Source: Datisca glomerata (taxonomy: Eukaryota; Streptophyta; Magnoliopsida; Cucurbitales; Datiscaceae). From it: 64,000 nucleotides of DNA. A model generated the notes under the pieces. The model saw only the letters and a list, made by a program, of their open reading frames with translations. It searched no databases and was not told the DNA's origin. The stretch spans positions 682,001 to 746,000 of the forward strand of contig QANY01002371.1 in the NCBI GenBank assembly GCA_003255025.1. The letters are read 5' to 3'. Every line of letters starts with the position of its first letter. Within the stretch, counting starts at the first letter, position 1. Below are positions 22,846-33,702 of this stretch, in pieces. A program made the translations under genes and the position numbers.

Positions 22846-23427
22846 TAAGTTACATCCTTGCTAAGTCGTAAAGATGTCTTCATATCCATCAATCTGCATT
22901 AGAACAATAAAAACAAAAATCAACATGATATAATTTATATGTTTATTCAAAGTTGTAAGCGAATTTCATGATAATACATGATTGTAGAGAACCGACCAAG
23001 ATATCTACTGAAGCAGTCTTTCTTGCAAGTGTAAGACGTTAGTATTGCTAAATATCACTGTTCTTCGATAATGTGCAACATGATGAATGTGAACTCAACT
23101 TCTACAAAGGTTGTCATTTTATGAGTCGACTAAACACAAAATCATTGGGTAGACATGGAATAAAAGGTCGTGGAAGTGATTACTAAGAAGGTGGAATTTT
23201 ACCAAAAATGATTTCTCTGGAAAGAATTTATAAAACAAATGCAGTACTAATTTCTTCTCAGAAAAAGATAAACTGCTTTGTCCCTATAAAAGTAACTTCT
23301 CCAAAAAGTGTTCAGTGCTCATGGCAGTAACTGATTATCTTGCCAGTCAGAGTCTAGATCAGGCACGCAAAAGGGAAATATCCTGGTCTAGTTTCAAATT
23401 TACTGTTATGTTGATCAACTCCACATC
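22846..23427. other. Sequence between element 2 and the LINE, no gene seen
   Basis: About 580 bp of moderately AT-rich sequence. No supported frame or repeat was seen. Confidence 0.5.
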
Positions 23428-25805
23428 TTTTTTTGTTAAGTAAATATGTATTAGAAAAACCCAAGGTCGGGTAATTACAATCTAAGGGTCAGCTATAAAC
23501 ATAAACATTCAACCAAATTTTTCTCAGACTCTAACATGGGGAATAAGATGCCTATCTAGTCTTTAAGAATATAAGTGAGATGTAAGAAGACTTTATGAAA
23601 AGAATTTTCAATCCCTTCAAAAATTCTAAGATTTCTCTCATGCCAAATGACCCAACAAAAGGACATGAATGATAACCGCCAAGAATTTCTTTTCCACGAG
23701 ACCGCTATTAGCGGCCTGCCAACAAAAAGCTACTTGCTTGATCGAACCGGGCACAACTCAACAGATAGAGAGGTTGTCCACTAGTTTCCTCCATACCTCC
23801 CAAGAGAAAGGACAGTGAAGAAATAAATGGGGGAGTTAATCTCTTCAGCTTTTTTGCACAAAACGCATCTGTTTGGTATGCTAAATCCCTGTCTTTGTAA
23901 ATTATCAAGAGTAAGATTAGCGTTCCAAACAGAGCTCCACAAAACGAAAGCAGATTTCAGTGGGGCTTTAGTTTTCCAGATGCTTCTCCAAGGAAACAGC
24001 CCTTCCACGCTCCCATCATCGACTAGAAGCTTGAAAAAACTCTTGACTAAGAAGGCATAATTGTCTTTTCTGATCCACCCAACGGAGTCTTCTTCCCCTC
24101 TCTAAATGAAAAGTGTAAACAACATTAAATAAGCCTTGTGCCTCCTGAATCTCTCAATCTTTGACATGTCTTCTAAGACGAATATTCCAACAAAAGTTCC
24201 TCTCCGAATACTCCAAATAATCCACCACCATAAAATTTTTGTCCCTTCCCAAGCAGAAGGTAGCTTGATGCGTTACTGCCAAAGGGGTGTTAGAGCACTA
24301 AGGATCCAACCAGAACCTCACCTTACCGTCGTCGCACACTTTGAGAAAAATATGTTAGAAAAGGAGTCTCATAGTTTGCAAATACAGCACAACAGGAGGG
24401 ACGTGTGTTTCGATAAGATAGGCGAGGGGAAGCAGCTTCTAGGATTATCATCAGAGCTAGCCACAATGATTCTCCGCCACAAAGAGTGTTGATATTGCGA
24501 GAACCGCCACAACCATTTGGCAAGAAGGGCTTGATTAAGATTTCTAATGTTCTGGATGCCAAGACCACCTCTGTTCAAAGGATGACAAATTTTCTGTCAA
24601 GAGAACAAGTGAATCTTTCTTTCTTCCTCAGACCCGTTCCATATAAAATCTCGCATTTTTTCTCCAAGGCAGAGGCAACCGAAGCCAGAATAGGGAAGCA
24701 AGACAGTAAGTAAATCGGCAGATTAGAAAAACACTTTAAAAGAGTTACCCTTCCTCCTTTAGAGAGATACATACCCTTCCATGAAGCTAACCTGAAGTTG
24801 AACTTCACAATCGGATCCCACACCTGTTTGCTTTTTGTGGGAGTCCTTAAGGGAAGGTCGAGATAGGAAAACGGAAAATTGCCCACTAGGGGTGTTCATG
24901 GTTCGGTTCGGTCAGTTATTTTTTAGAAAATCGAACTGCATCAAAAATTTCGGTTTACTCATTTCACGAACTGAACCGAAACCTTGGATGACATAGGAAC
25001 GAACCGTGTATAACCGAAAGTTTCAATTCGGTTTCACGGTTCGGCAATGTTGCAAAAAAAATCATTAAACTTAATATTTCATAAACAAGCAAAATCCACA
25101 GAAATTAACTCAGTAAACAAATTGCAAACAAATCTAAATTAACTACAAACCTTACTTTAAAACATTAGGGTTACAGATTCAGCAAAACAAAATTAGTAAT
25201 TTCAGCATTACCATCTCTAAAACTAAAAATTAAGGCAATAAAAAAATCAGATCTACTCAGATCTGAACAGAAAATAAGAACCCTAACATTACAATCCGTA
25301 AAATAAAAAGTTTTATGCAATAAAAAATCATATCTACTCAGATCCGCTCATATCTACTCATATCTGAGCATATCTACTCAGGTCTAAGTATGATGTGAGT
25401 ATAGAGAGAGAGAGAGAGAGAAGATGGTTGAACTCTATTGTCGTGAGTAAAGAAAGAGAATATGGCTTAACTTCGTTACCGCAAGAGAGAGTCATTAAAC
25501 TCCATTGCGAGATAGAGGAGCACTACGAGTAGAGAAAAGGCGGAGTGAGAGGGAAGACCAGATGAGCGAGAGAAGATGATCGCAAGTGAGAGAAGATGGC
25601 AGCGAGCGATAGAAGATGGATGTGAGAGGAGGAGGAGATGGTTGCAGAGGGTGGAGCGGCTGAGAAGAAGCATTGTTAGGGTTTGTAGTTTGTAAGAAGA
25701 GAAAGAGGAAATGAGAGAGAGAGAACGAAGAGGAGAGGGAGGGAGACAGGCGTGAAATGTTGTGTTTTAGGGTTAGAACAATTAGTTTATTATATATATA
25801 TATGA

Positions 25806-25898
25806 TGTGAAAATCAGATTCCTCATGGTGTTTATGAATCCATCATACACAGAAGGCATATGAGCCCAACCGACAGTGACATGCAATTCAACATTTAA
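25806..25898 (+). pseudogene. Caulimovirid movement-protein C-terminal stub
   Basis: About 30 codons of the end of the movement-protein frame (ending SDMQFNI and TAA at 25896-25898), joined to host (TA)n sequence on the left. The same end occurs complete at 28300-28391. The next frame starts with the adjacent ATG, so the spacing between the two viral frames is zero. Confidence 0.7.
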
Positions 25899-26774
25899 AT
25901 GGATTTTACACCCAATAGTATGTTAAGACAAAGTCTCCACCAGGATATTATGCAACCACATTATAAGGATTTTCGAGATTGGTATTTCACCAACCATAAT
26001 CCTCAACAGCTCTTAGACCTTAAGAACCTGTACTACTTTCAATTAAAGCAGAATCAATACCTTCAATCTTTTCCTGAATGGTATTACCAACTCACTCAAA
26101 GAGTCAAAATTAAAGATGACCAACAGTTACAAGTTCTCACCAATATACAGAAAACTTGGATAACCACAACTGGTAGAACCTACCATGCTATTCATCCACC
26201 ACCATTATCCTTAGAACTTGCTCCAGGACAAGGTAACCAAAAACCATTGGTCATTAACCCCTATACTGAGGTGCCAGATAAGACCAACCATTAGGATATT
26301 ATTAAGGTAAAAGATATTATACTCATAACCAAACAGAACAATTACACCAACCTCTTCCTTCAAACTATAGAAACACAGTTAACCAGGATTGAGGAACTGG
26401 TTTCTCAAATCCAGGAGATCCAATCTAAACCTCCTCCAACAGACAAACCCAAATTCATAATTGAACCAGTAACGCTTAAACCTCCTTTAGATGTTCAGAA
26501 TTTTAAATTAAAATCTAGTAAAAAGGAGGAAGATTTCATGGAAACCATAATGGATAAGATCAAGAATCTTAAGATCTCTACACCTGATAAAACCTCCACA
26601 ACTGAATCATCTTCAGGACAGTTGAACATGATGAATCAGGATGCACCAAATCCTGAAGAACCTGAAGAGTATTCCCTCTATCAAATCTTAGATATTCAAA
26701 AGAATTTTGATGATTCCAATCAACAATTGCCTTTCAGATCTAAACCGTTCATCTCAACAATTGCCTCCCAATGA
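25899..26774 (+). pseudogene. Caulimovirid coat-like frame, copy 1
   Basis: A 292-codon frame with one in-frame TAG at 26292-26294. It starts MDFTPNSMLRQSLHQD. The middle is rich in Gln and Pro, and residues about 140-170 look able to form a coiled coil (QTIETQLTRIEELVSQIQEI). It ends with an acidic Pro/Glu segment and TGA. The primer site follows two bases later, with no protease or polymerase in between, so this copy is either a deletion derivative or a separate genome segment. The coat label comes from its place after the movement protein and is tentative. Confidence 0.55.
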
Positions 26775-26775
26775 T

Positions 26776-26794
26776 TGGTATTAGAGCCATGATT
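26776..26794 (+). other. Primer-binding site of the caulimovirid (tRNA-Met type)
   Basis: TGGTATTAGAGCCATGATT differs from the usual plant pararetroviral site TGGTATCAGAGCC by one base. It lies in the non-coding gap 26775-26856 before the movement-protein start. The inverted copy has lost this site: its sequence diverges beyond CCATGATTAG near 32820. Confidence 0.75.
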
Positions 26795-26856
26795 AGTCTT
26801 GGTTATAGTATTGTTTATATCCTCTTTACATTAAGCATACATGGTCACACACACAC

Positions 26857-27325
26857 ATGTCTGACCTAAGCTCTGCATCTATACAATCCGTAGCTAATAC
26901 AGTATCCTCCACCTCTGAGGTAACCGAATTAATTGCATATCAAGATGTAAAAGAAGCCTTACATAAATGGACTATCCCTAAGGTAAAACCTGACACAATA
27001 TATAAAATTGGAACCTTTGATTTCACTAGCCGTAAAATCATTAAAACATTTGAATATGCCATTCCATTACAGCATAATGATGATGTTTTATATCTGTTGC
27101 ATTTGCATGATTTATATCCATTCATGCAAAAATATAAATATGTACATATAGACTTAGTGCAAATTGTATTAAAACTCTTAACTCTGTTAGGACATAACAC
27201 CAGCATACAATGCACCCTTAGAGATGGTAGTTGTCTAAACTGGAAAGCTTCCCTTATGGGAGCCATAGAGACTAGTTTATCTCATGGACCTATTTATTTT
27301 AATATCTATCCGAATTTAAAAGCTC
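26857..27325 (+). pseudogene. Caulimovirid movement protein, N-terminal part, copy 1
   Basis: About 156 codons of a 30K-type movement protein (motifs IPKVKPDTIYKIGTF, FEYAIPL and SLMGAIETSLSHGP). After YPNL the sequence jumps back to the region near its own residue 5, which starts the tandem copy and shifts the frame. Movement proteins of this class carry virus between plant cells through plasmodesmata. Confidence 0.75.
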
Positions 27326-28391
27326 TGCATCTATACAATCCGTAGCTAATACAATAGCCTCCACCTCTGAGGTAACCGAATTAATTGCATATCAAGATGT
27401 AAAAGAAGCCTTAGATAAATGGACTATCCCTAAGGTAAAACCTGACAAAATATATAAAATTGGAACCTTTGATTTCACTAGCCGTAAAATCAATAAAACA
27501 TTTGAATATGCCATTCCATTATAGCATAATGATGATGTTTTATATCTGTTGCATTTGCATGATTTATATCCATTCATGCAAAAATATAAATATGTACATA
27601 TAGACTTAGTGCAAATTGCATTAAAACCCTTAACTCTGTTAGGACAGAACACCAGCATACAATGCACCCTTAGAGATGGTAGATGTCTAAACTGGAAAGC
27701 TTCCCTTATGGGAGCCATAGAGACTAGTTTATCTCATGGACCTATTTATTTTAATACCTATCCGAATTTAAGTATTGCTTTATCTGACAGCAATCTAGCC
27801 AAAGTACTTAAACTTAGAGTTCAATCACATGGCTATGATTATCTTCCAGGATCTTCTCCCTTTGCTATCCTCTTTCGGATTCATCTTAAGGTTTTGACAA
27901 CCTTGAATCCTTATACCAGAAAGCAAAGTGAGCAAGGACATACTGTCCTTATTGATACTAATCTATTTAACAGCCAGGTGGCTATTCCTCGCATGATTCA
28001 CTGGTCTGACATCACCTTTCCTGACACCTGGCAAATTCCCCAGGTTGTCCCTACCAGACCTGTCATCCGACAATCTCTTGATGATGTCATCCAAACTCAC
28101 GGTGGCAATGTCTATCTTCGTTTTCAGAAACCACCTCTGCCTCTGACCAGAAGCCCTTCTAGTCTCAGTCGCCATAGTATACCTCCCTATCAGGTGGAAA
28201 TTCCCGAATCTTCTCGGACCTCTTTCGCTGAACCTCATAGATCAGAGGAATCTGATCATTCTTTTCCCCCGGAGGATCAGATTAGAGGAATTCACATCAG
28301 TGAAAATCAGATTCCTCATGGTGTTTATGAATCCACCATAAACAGAAGGCCTATGAGCCCAACCGATAGTGACATGCAATTCAACATTTAA
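27326..28391 (+). pseudogene. Caulimovirid movement protein, copy 2
   Basis: This copy repeats 26870-27324 as a direct duplication of about 455 bp and then continues to the true C-terminus (TAA at 28389-28391). It lacks the original start codon and has an in-frame stop near 27521-27525, so only 27549 onward is open. The C-terminal third is rich in Ser, Pro, His and Glu. It is not functional as it stands. Confidence 0.75.
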
Positions 28392-28740
28392 ATGGATTTT
28401 ACACCCAATAATATGTTAAGACAAAGTCTCCACCAGGATTTTATGCAACCACATTATAAGGATTTCCGAGATTGGTATTTCACCAACCATAATCCTCAAC
28501 AGCTCTTAGACCTTAAGAACCTGTACTACTTCCAATTAGAGCAGAATCAATACCTTCAATCTTTCCTTGAATGGTATTACCAACTCACTTAAATAGTCAA
28601 AATTAAAGATGACCAACAGTTACAAGTTCTCACCAATATACAGAAAACTTGAATAACCACAACTGGTAGAACCTACCATGCTATTCATCCACCACCATTA
28701 TCCTTAGAACTTGCTCCAGGACAAGGTAACCAAAAACCTG
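28392..28740 (+). pseudogene. Caulimovirid coat-like frame, copy 2 (partial)
   Basis: Near-identical to 25899-26247 but with a stop at 28590-28592 and a further in-frame TGA. At about 28740 (after CAAAAACC) the text leaves the copy-1 sequence and joins the polyprotein part, a deletion or recombination junction. Confidence 0.7.
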
Positions 28741-30878
28741 ATCAACCTTGTTGCAGCTCTAACAACTGCAATACCATAACAAAAACCAATTATTGGAAGA
28801 CAATTGTTGAGATGAACGGTTTAGATCTGAACGGACCAGGTCTAAATGTTTTAACCGATACTCAACGATCTCTTCTTGCCACAGCTGATCAAATCACTGA
28901 TCCTGAAATGAAACTCAAGTTTCTAGAAACTTGCTACAAGGAATATTTCACTCCTGAGATCAAACCTGTAGAAAATTACAGTATGAAAGAATTATTAAAC
29001 CGTATTCAACAGGAGTATATACCTCATAAACCCGTAACTATTTCTGATCTGAAAATGGAAATTAATATTATTAAAGCTGACATCCAACAGTTAAAGACTG
29101 CACATCAAATCCTTTCTCAAGAGCTGAATCTCTTCAAACAGTCTACAACCAAAGGGAAAGCCCCTGTAGTCTCCCTAGATCTGCCTTCACCAGATCAGCC
29201 AGGTCAAAATCAAAGTCAATCTTTGACTTCACCATATCAGCCATCTCCTAGTCAAAGTCAAAGTCAGACTTTGACCTCCCCAGATCAACCTTGTCAAATC
29301 TCACCAGATCAGACAAAAGAAAATAATCCGTACATTTTCCTTCTAAACCATGTCACTTTTCAGAAATGGTATACTAAGATTACCCTAGTGATCAAACCTG
29401 ATTTCCTCATTACTGACGCCATTGTCTTAGTAGATACTGGTGCAGATATGAACTGTATTCATGAAGGATTAATCCCTCTAAAATATTTTCATGCAACCAC
29501 TCAATCTCTCACAAGTGCTAGTGGGAATTCTATGAGAATCCAATATAAAATTCCAGAAGCACTTATCTGCAAACAAGGAGTTTGCATACCTGCCTCATTT
29601 GTGCTCATTAAGAATATGACACAAAGTATTATCTTAGGCAATCATTTCCTTAATTCAATTATTCCTATTACCAGAATTGATACCTCTGGTATCCATACAG
29701 TTGTTGATACTATAAATATCACATTTGAATTCATTACCAAACCGTATACTAAAGAGGTAGATATCATCAGACATCTGATTGATAATAAGACCAATCAGAT
29801 TAATTTATTACAAAAAGAAATACACTTTTTGACTGTTGACCAACGCATTCAACAACCCGCAATACAAAAGAAAATTCACATCATTCTTCGTGAATTCCAA
29901 ACTGAAACCTGTAGTGATATCCCTAATGCCTTCTGGGATAGAAAGAAACACATTATATCTTTGCCTTATCAACCTGACTTCAATGAGAAGAATATTCCTA
30001 CCAAATCAAGACCTAGCCAAATGAAAAAGGAATATTTAGAACTCTGCAAAACTGACATTGAATCTTTGTTAACAAAGAAGTTAATTAGGCCCAGTAAATC
30101 TCCTTGAAGTTGTACTGGTTTCTATGTAAACAAGAATGCTGAAATAGAAAGAGGATCACCTAGATTACCTAGATTAGTGATCAATTATAAACCATTAAAT
30201 GATGCATTACAATGGATCAGATATCCAATTCCGAATAAAAAAGATCTACTTGATAGACTTTATGATTCTGTGATCTTTTCAAAATTTGATCTAAAATCAG
30301 GATTTTGGCAAATCCAAATAGCTGAAGCAGACAAGTATAAAACTGCCTTTACAGTACCTTTTGGCCATTTTGAATGAAATGTTTTACCATTTGGTGTCAA
30401 AAATGGTCCATCTGAATTCCAGCATATCATGAATGATATTTTTAATGCTTACACTGCATTTATTATCTGTTACATTGATGATGTCTTAATTTTCTCATCA
30501 TCCATAGACCAGCATTTTAAACATCTTAATATTCTTAAGCATGTGATTATCCGAAATGGTTTAGTATTATCTACTACTAAAATGAAATTATTTCAAACAA
30601 CAGTTAGATTCTTAGGCCATAACATTTCTAATGGCACAATTATCCCTATTAACCGTAGTATAGATTTTGCATCTAAATTTCCAGATGAAATAAAAGACAA
30701 AACACAATTACAACGCTTTCTAGGAAGTTTGAATTATATCCGTGACTTTTATCCCCAATTAGCTCAGGATACTGCTCTGTTAAATCAGAGACTTCAAAAA
30801 AAACCTATACCCTGGACATCAGATCTTACCTTAGCTGTTAAAAATATTAAAGCTAAATTCAACAATTACACTGTTTAG
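28741..30878 (+). pseudogene. Caulimovirid polyprotein: protease and reverse transcriptase
   Basis: The frame is open from 28812 to 30107. It contains a helical segment (LKMEINIIKADIQQLKTAHQ), a Pro/Ser/Gln-rich linker, and a retroviral-type aspartic protease with VDTGADMNCIHE at about 29430. Reverse transcriptase follows, with SKFDLKSGFWQI at about 30290 and the catalytic YIDDVLIFS at about 30471. In-frame TGA stops at 30105-30107 and 30375-30377 interrupt the polymerase. The frame fades at about 30880, at the beginning of RNase H, where the sequence switches to the inverted repeat. Dead copy. Confidence 0.8.
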
Positions 30879-30935
30879 CTTTACCACATCCGACATGAAA
30901 GAAAATTGTAGAAATTGATGCCTCTTGAACACTGG

Positions 30936-31094
30936 TTCTGACCAGCTCGAAAAGGACAAAGACCATAAAGGGAAAGACAAACTCAATTAAGCCTATCCGA
31001 TCTGCTTCTGTTTTGTGCGTGACAGCTAACCGGATAGGCTTAATTGAGTTTGCCTTTCCCTTTATGGTCTTTGTCCTTTTCGAGCTGGTCAGAA
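30936..31094. repeat. Inverted repeat at the viral head-on junction
   Basis: Arms 30936-30999 and 31031-31094 are 64 bp with one visible mismatch and a 31-bp loop. Each arm encodes the same end of a viral frame (DQLEKDKDHKGK) on its own strand. This marks the fusion of the + copy with the inverted copy. Confidence 0.85.
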
Positions 31095-31681
31095 ATAATT
31101 GCTACTAAGGAGTCCCAAAAATCAGCAATTGTAGGCTCTTGTGGGTCTACTGTCGTTGTCAGGTCTGGTGTCAGGTCTAGTAAGTCATCATTGGGGTCTT
31201 GACTCTCGCCAGCAAGGATACTGAAAGCATTATGCTGAATGATATCCAGACTAAGATCAGTGGTTGATTCAGGAGGAGATGACAGGGATAATGGCCTATG
31301 TGGACTCGGATTGGTACTGGGTGTGGCCATAGAGGTTGTGTCAGATCCAAAAACATGGAGGAATTGGTTCTTGACAAAAGCCATGGTTTTGACGGCTAGT
31401 TCTTGTTCACTAATGTGGGGGAATTGTTGTTTAATCATGTTTTGAGCATTTAAGAAAGGATTGCTCGTTGGTACTGGTACAAGTTTTGGGATGGATTCAT
31501 AACATGCTTGGGCATGGGTTTTGATCAGTTTGATTAATTCTGTTAGGTGGGGATTCATACCTTTGTCCCACCATTTGGTCAAAAAGATACGTTTTAAGAC
31601 GGGTATACCATTCTGGTATTCACATTTCAGATCCCATTTCCATATCCATGGGATATTAAATCGGATTATAAATTGTACCAA
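31040..31681 (-). pseudogene. Caulimovirid frame with WxWKWD/KWWDK motif, inverted copy
   Basis: A 213-codon frame starts MVQFIIRFNIPWIWKWD, contains FLTKWWDKGM near residue 36, then a Ser/Pro/Thr-rich part and a basic end. A similar W-rich block occurs in plant caulimovirid-like loci, but I cannot assign a function. It has no counterpart in the + copy except its last 18 codons. It joins the movement-protein tail at about 31695 across the direct repeat AACAGAATTA, probably a deletion scar. Confidence 0.5.
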
Positions 31682-32748
31682 AGCTTTAGAGATAATTCTG
31701 TTTGATTAATTCTGTTTATGGTGGATTCATAAACACCATGAGGAATCTGATTTTCACTGATGTGAATTCCTCTAATCTGATCCTCCGGGGGAAAAGAATG
31801 ATCAGATTCCTCTGATCTATGAGGTTCAGCGAAAGAGGTCCGAGAAGATTTAAGAATTTCCACCTGATAGGGAGGTATACTATGGCGACTGAGACTAGAA
31901 GGGCTTCTGGTCAAAGGCAGAGGTGGTTTCTAAAAACGAAGATAGACATTGCCACCGTGAGTTTGGATGACATCATCGAGAGATTGTCGGATGACAGGTC
32001 TGGTAGGGACAGCCTGGGGAATTTGCCAGGTGTCAGGAAAGGTGATGTCAGACCAGTGAATCATGCGAGGAATAGCCACCTGGCTGTTAAATAGATTAGT
32101 ATCAATAAGGACAATATGTCCTTGCTCACTTTGCTTTCTGGTATAAGGATTCAAGGTTGTCAAAACCTTAAGATGAATCCGAAAGAGGATAGCAAAGGGA
32201 GAAGATCCTGGAAGATAATCATAGCCATGTGATTGAACTCTAAGTTTAAGTACTTTGGCTAGATTGCTGTCAGATAAAGTAATACTTAAATTCAGATAGA
32301 TATTAAAATAAATAGGTTCATGAGATAAACTAGTCTCTATGGCTCCCATAAGGGAAGCTTTCCAGTTTAGACATCTACCATCTCTAAGGGTGCATTGTAT
32401 GCTGGTGTTCTGTCCTAACAGAGTTAATGGTTTTAATGCAATTTGCACTAAGCCTATATGTACATATTTATATTTTTGCATGAATGGATATAAATCATGC
32501 AAATGCAACAGATATAAAACATCATCATTATGCTGTAATGGAATGGCATATTCAAATGTTTTAATGATTTTACGACTAGTGAAATAAAATGTTCCAATTT
32601 TATATATTGTGTCAGGTTTTACCTTAGGGATAGTCCATTTATCTAAGGCTTCTTTTACATCTTGATATGCAATTAATTCGGTTACCTCAGAGGTGGAGGC
32701 TACTGTATTAGCTACGGATTGTATAGATGTAGAGCTTAGGTCAAACAT
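31666..32748 (-). pseudogene. Caulimovirid movement protein, inverted copy
   Basis: Open from the ATG at 32748 to a stop at 31930, then C-terminal text at 31914-31666. It is the most complete of the three movement-protein copies but is split by a TAG where the + copy is open. The 5' flank up to 32812 matches the + copy's intergenic part (ACACATGTTTG, TTACATTAAGCATACATGG) and then diverges. Confidence 0.75.
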
Positions 32749-33702
32749 GTGTGTGTGTGACCATGTATGCTTAATGTAAAGAGGATATAAACAGTACTAT
32801 AACCAAGACTAATCATGGTCCTGTTGCTAGCCCAAGGCACTCAATATGTATCTGTTATGGCTGAGAAAGTACTACAGTAATATATATATATAGTATTTAT
32901 TTTATTTATACTTTCGATTCAGTTCGATTCGAAATCATAAATTTTTTTTACCAAACCGAACTTAGGGTTCAGCAAGAATGTCAAACCGAACCGAGCCAAA
33001 CTTACGGTTCAACAAGAATGTCGAACCGAACCGAACCGAGATAACTTATATAGCCGAACGAATCGACCAAATTCGGTAGCAATTTTTTCACCCCTACTGC
33101 CCACATTACAATTAAGAATCTGGCTCAAAGTATCTAAGAGAAGAACATCCCCGATCTTAATAATCTCGCTCTTATTGAGGTTGATCTTGAGTCCTGAAAC
33201 AACCTCAAGCAGAAGCAATATCCCTTTAAGGTGTAAGAGATCCCGGGGTTTAGCATCACAAATTAAATATGCGAGACGGTGACAACCCTGGCAGCATCCT
33301 TTCCCACTAAAAAACCCGAGACCAGGTTACCTTCAACAGCTCTATGAAGGAAGTGGCTGCACGTGTCCATAACCAAGATGAAAAGGACCAAGAACAAGGA
33401 AGTAGATAAGCAAGTCTTCATCCATCCTCTCCATTTGCCCCAAAACCCATCCTTTCCATAACGTAAAGCAAAAACTCTCAATTAACATGGTTATAAGCTA
33501 GCATTCAGGTCACCATGATATACTGCGTAATCTCAGCATATCCAAAATTCACGTGGAACGAGATTCTTATCTTTTTAAAATAATGACAAAAAATGTTGCT
33601 GAGAACTAAAACATTTCTTAAAATCGCTTCACGATGAAGAAACTAAATAGCAGTAAATTTAGTATAATCAGACAGGAAAGGTTAAAAACTTTACATGTTA
33701 CT

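Larger units (their letters stand above)
25804..32878. mobile_element. Endogenous caulimovirid (plant pararetrovirus), rearranged
   Basis: About 7.1 kb of viral sequence lies between two TA-dinucleotide runs (about 25790-25803 and 32879-32892). Order: end of a movement-protein frame, a coat-like frame, an intergenic part with a tRNA-Met-type primer site, two tandem copies of the movement-protein start, a second coat-like frame, protease and reverse transcriptase on +, a 64-bp inverted repeat, and then an inverted partial copy on -. The RNase H part is missing on +. Several in-frame stops and frame changes break all copies. The gene content fits Caulimoviridae; the tandem and inverted arrangement and TA-rich borders recall endogenous florendoviruses, but the genus is inference. 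Confidence 0.8.
24897..33096. mobile_element. hAT-like non-autonomous element inside the LINE, itself split by the pararetrovirus
   Basis: The ends are TAGGGGTG at 24897 and its complement CACCCCTA ending at 33096. The flanking 8-bp direct repeats are TTGCCCAC (24889-24896) and CTGCCCAC (33097-33104), one mismatch, as expected for hAT. Both terminal parts are full of GGTTCGGTTCGG/CCGAACCGAA motifs (24900-25050 and 32920-33070). No transposase is seen. Without the viral block the element is about 1.1 kb. The interior part 25080-25790 is low-complexity, with an (AG)n run at 25399-25420. Confidence 0.75.
23428..33485 (-). mobile_element. 5'-truncated LINE, interrupted by a nested insertion
   Basis: LINE sequence occupies 33485-33097 and 24896-23428 on the minus strand. 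The right part encodes reverse transcriptase pieces (KWRGWMKTCLS and GLKINLNKSE). The left part continues with YLDLPL, LASWKGMYLSKGGRVTLLK, then NRGGLGIQNIRNLNQALLAK and a zf-RVT-like region (LFPWRSIW, CVLCKKAEE). Removing 24897-33104 joins the coding text in frame (NCNVG to NFPFSYL). The A-run at 23434-23428 marks the 3' end. Frameshifts and stops are frequent, so it is dead. Its 5' end lies about 215 bp past the stop of the TPR gene. No convincing target duplication was found. Confidence 0.8.

Noticed and set aside
23827..24713. + strand frames
   Set aside because: They are antisense to LINE reverse transcriptase text on the minus strand.
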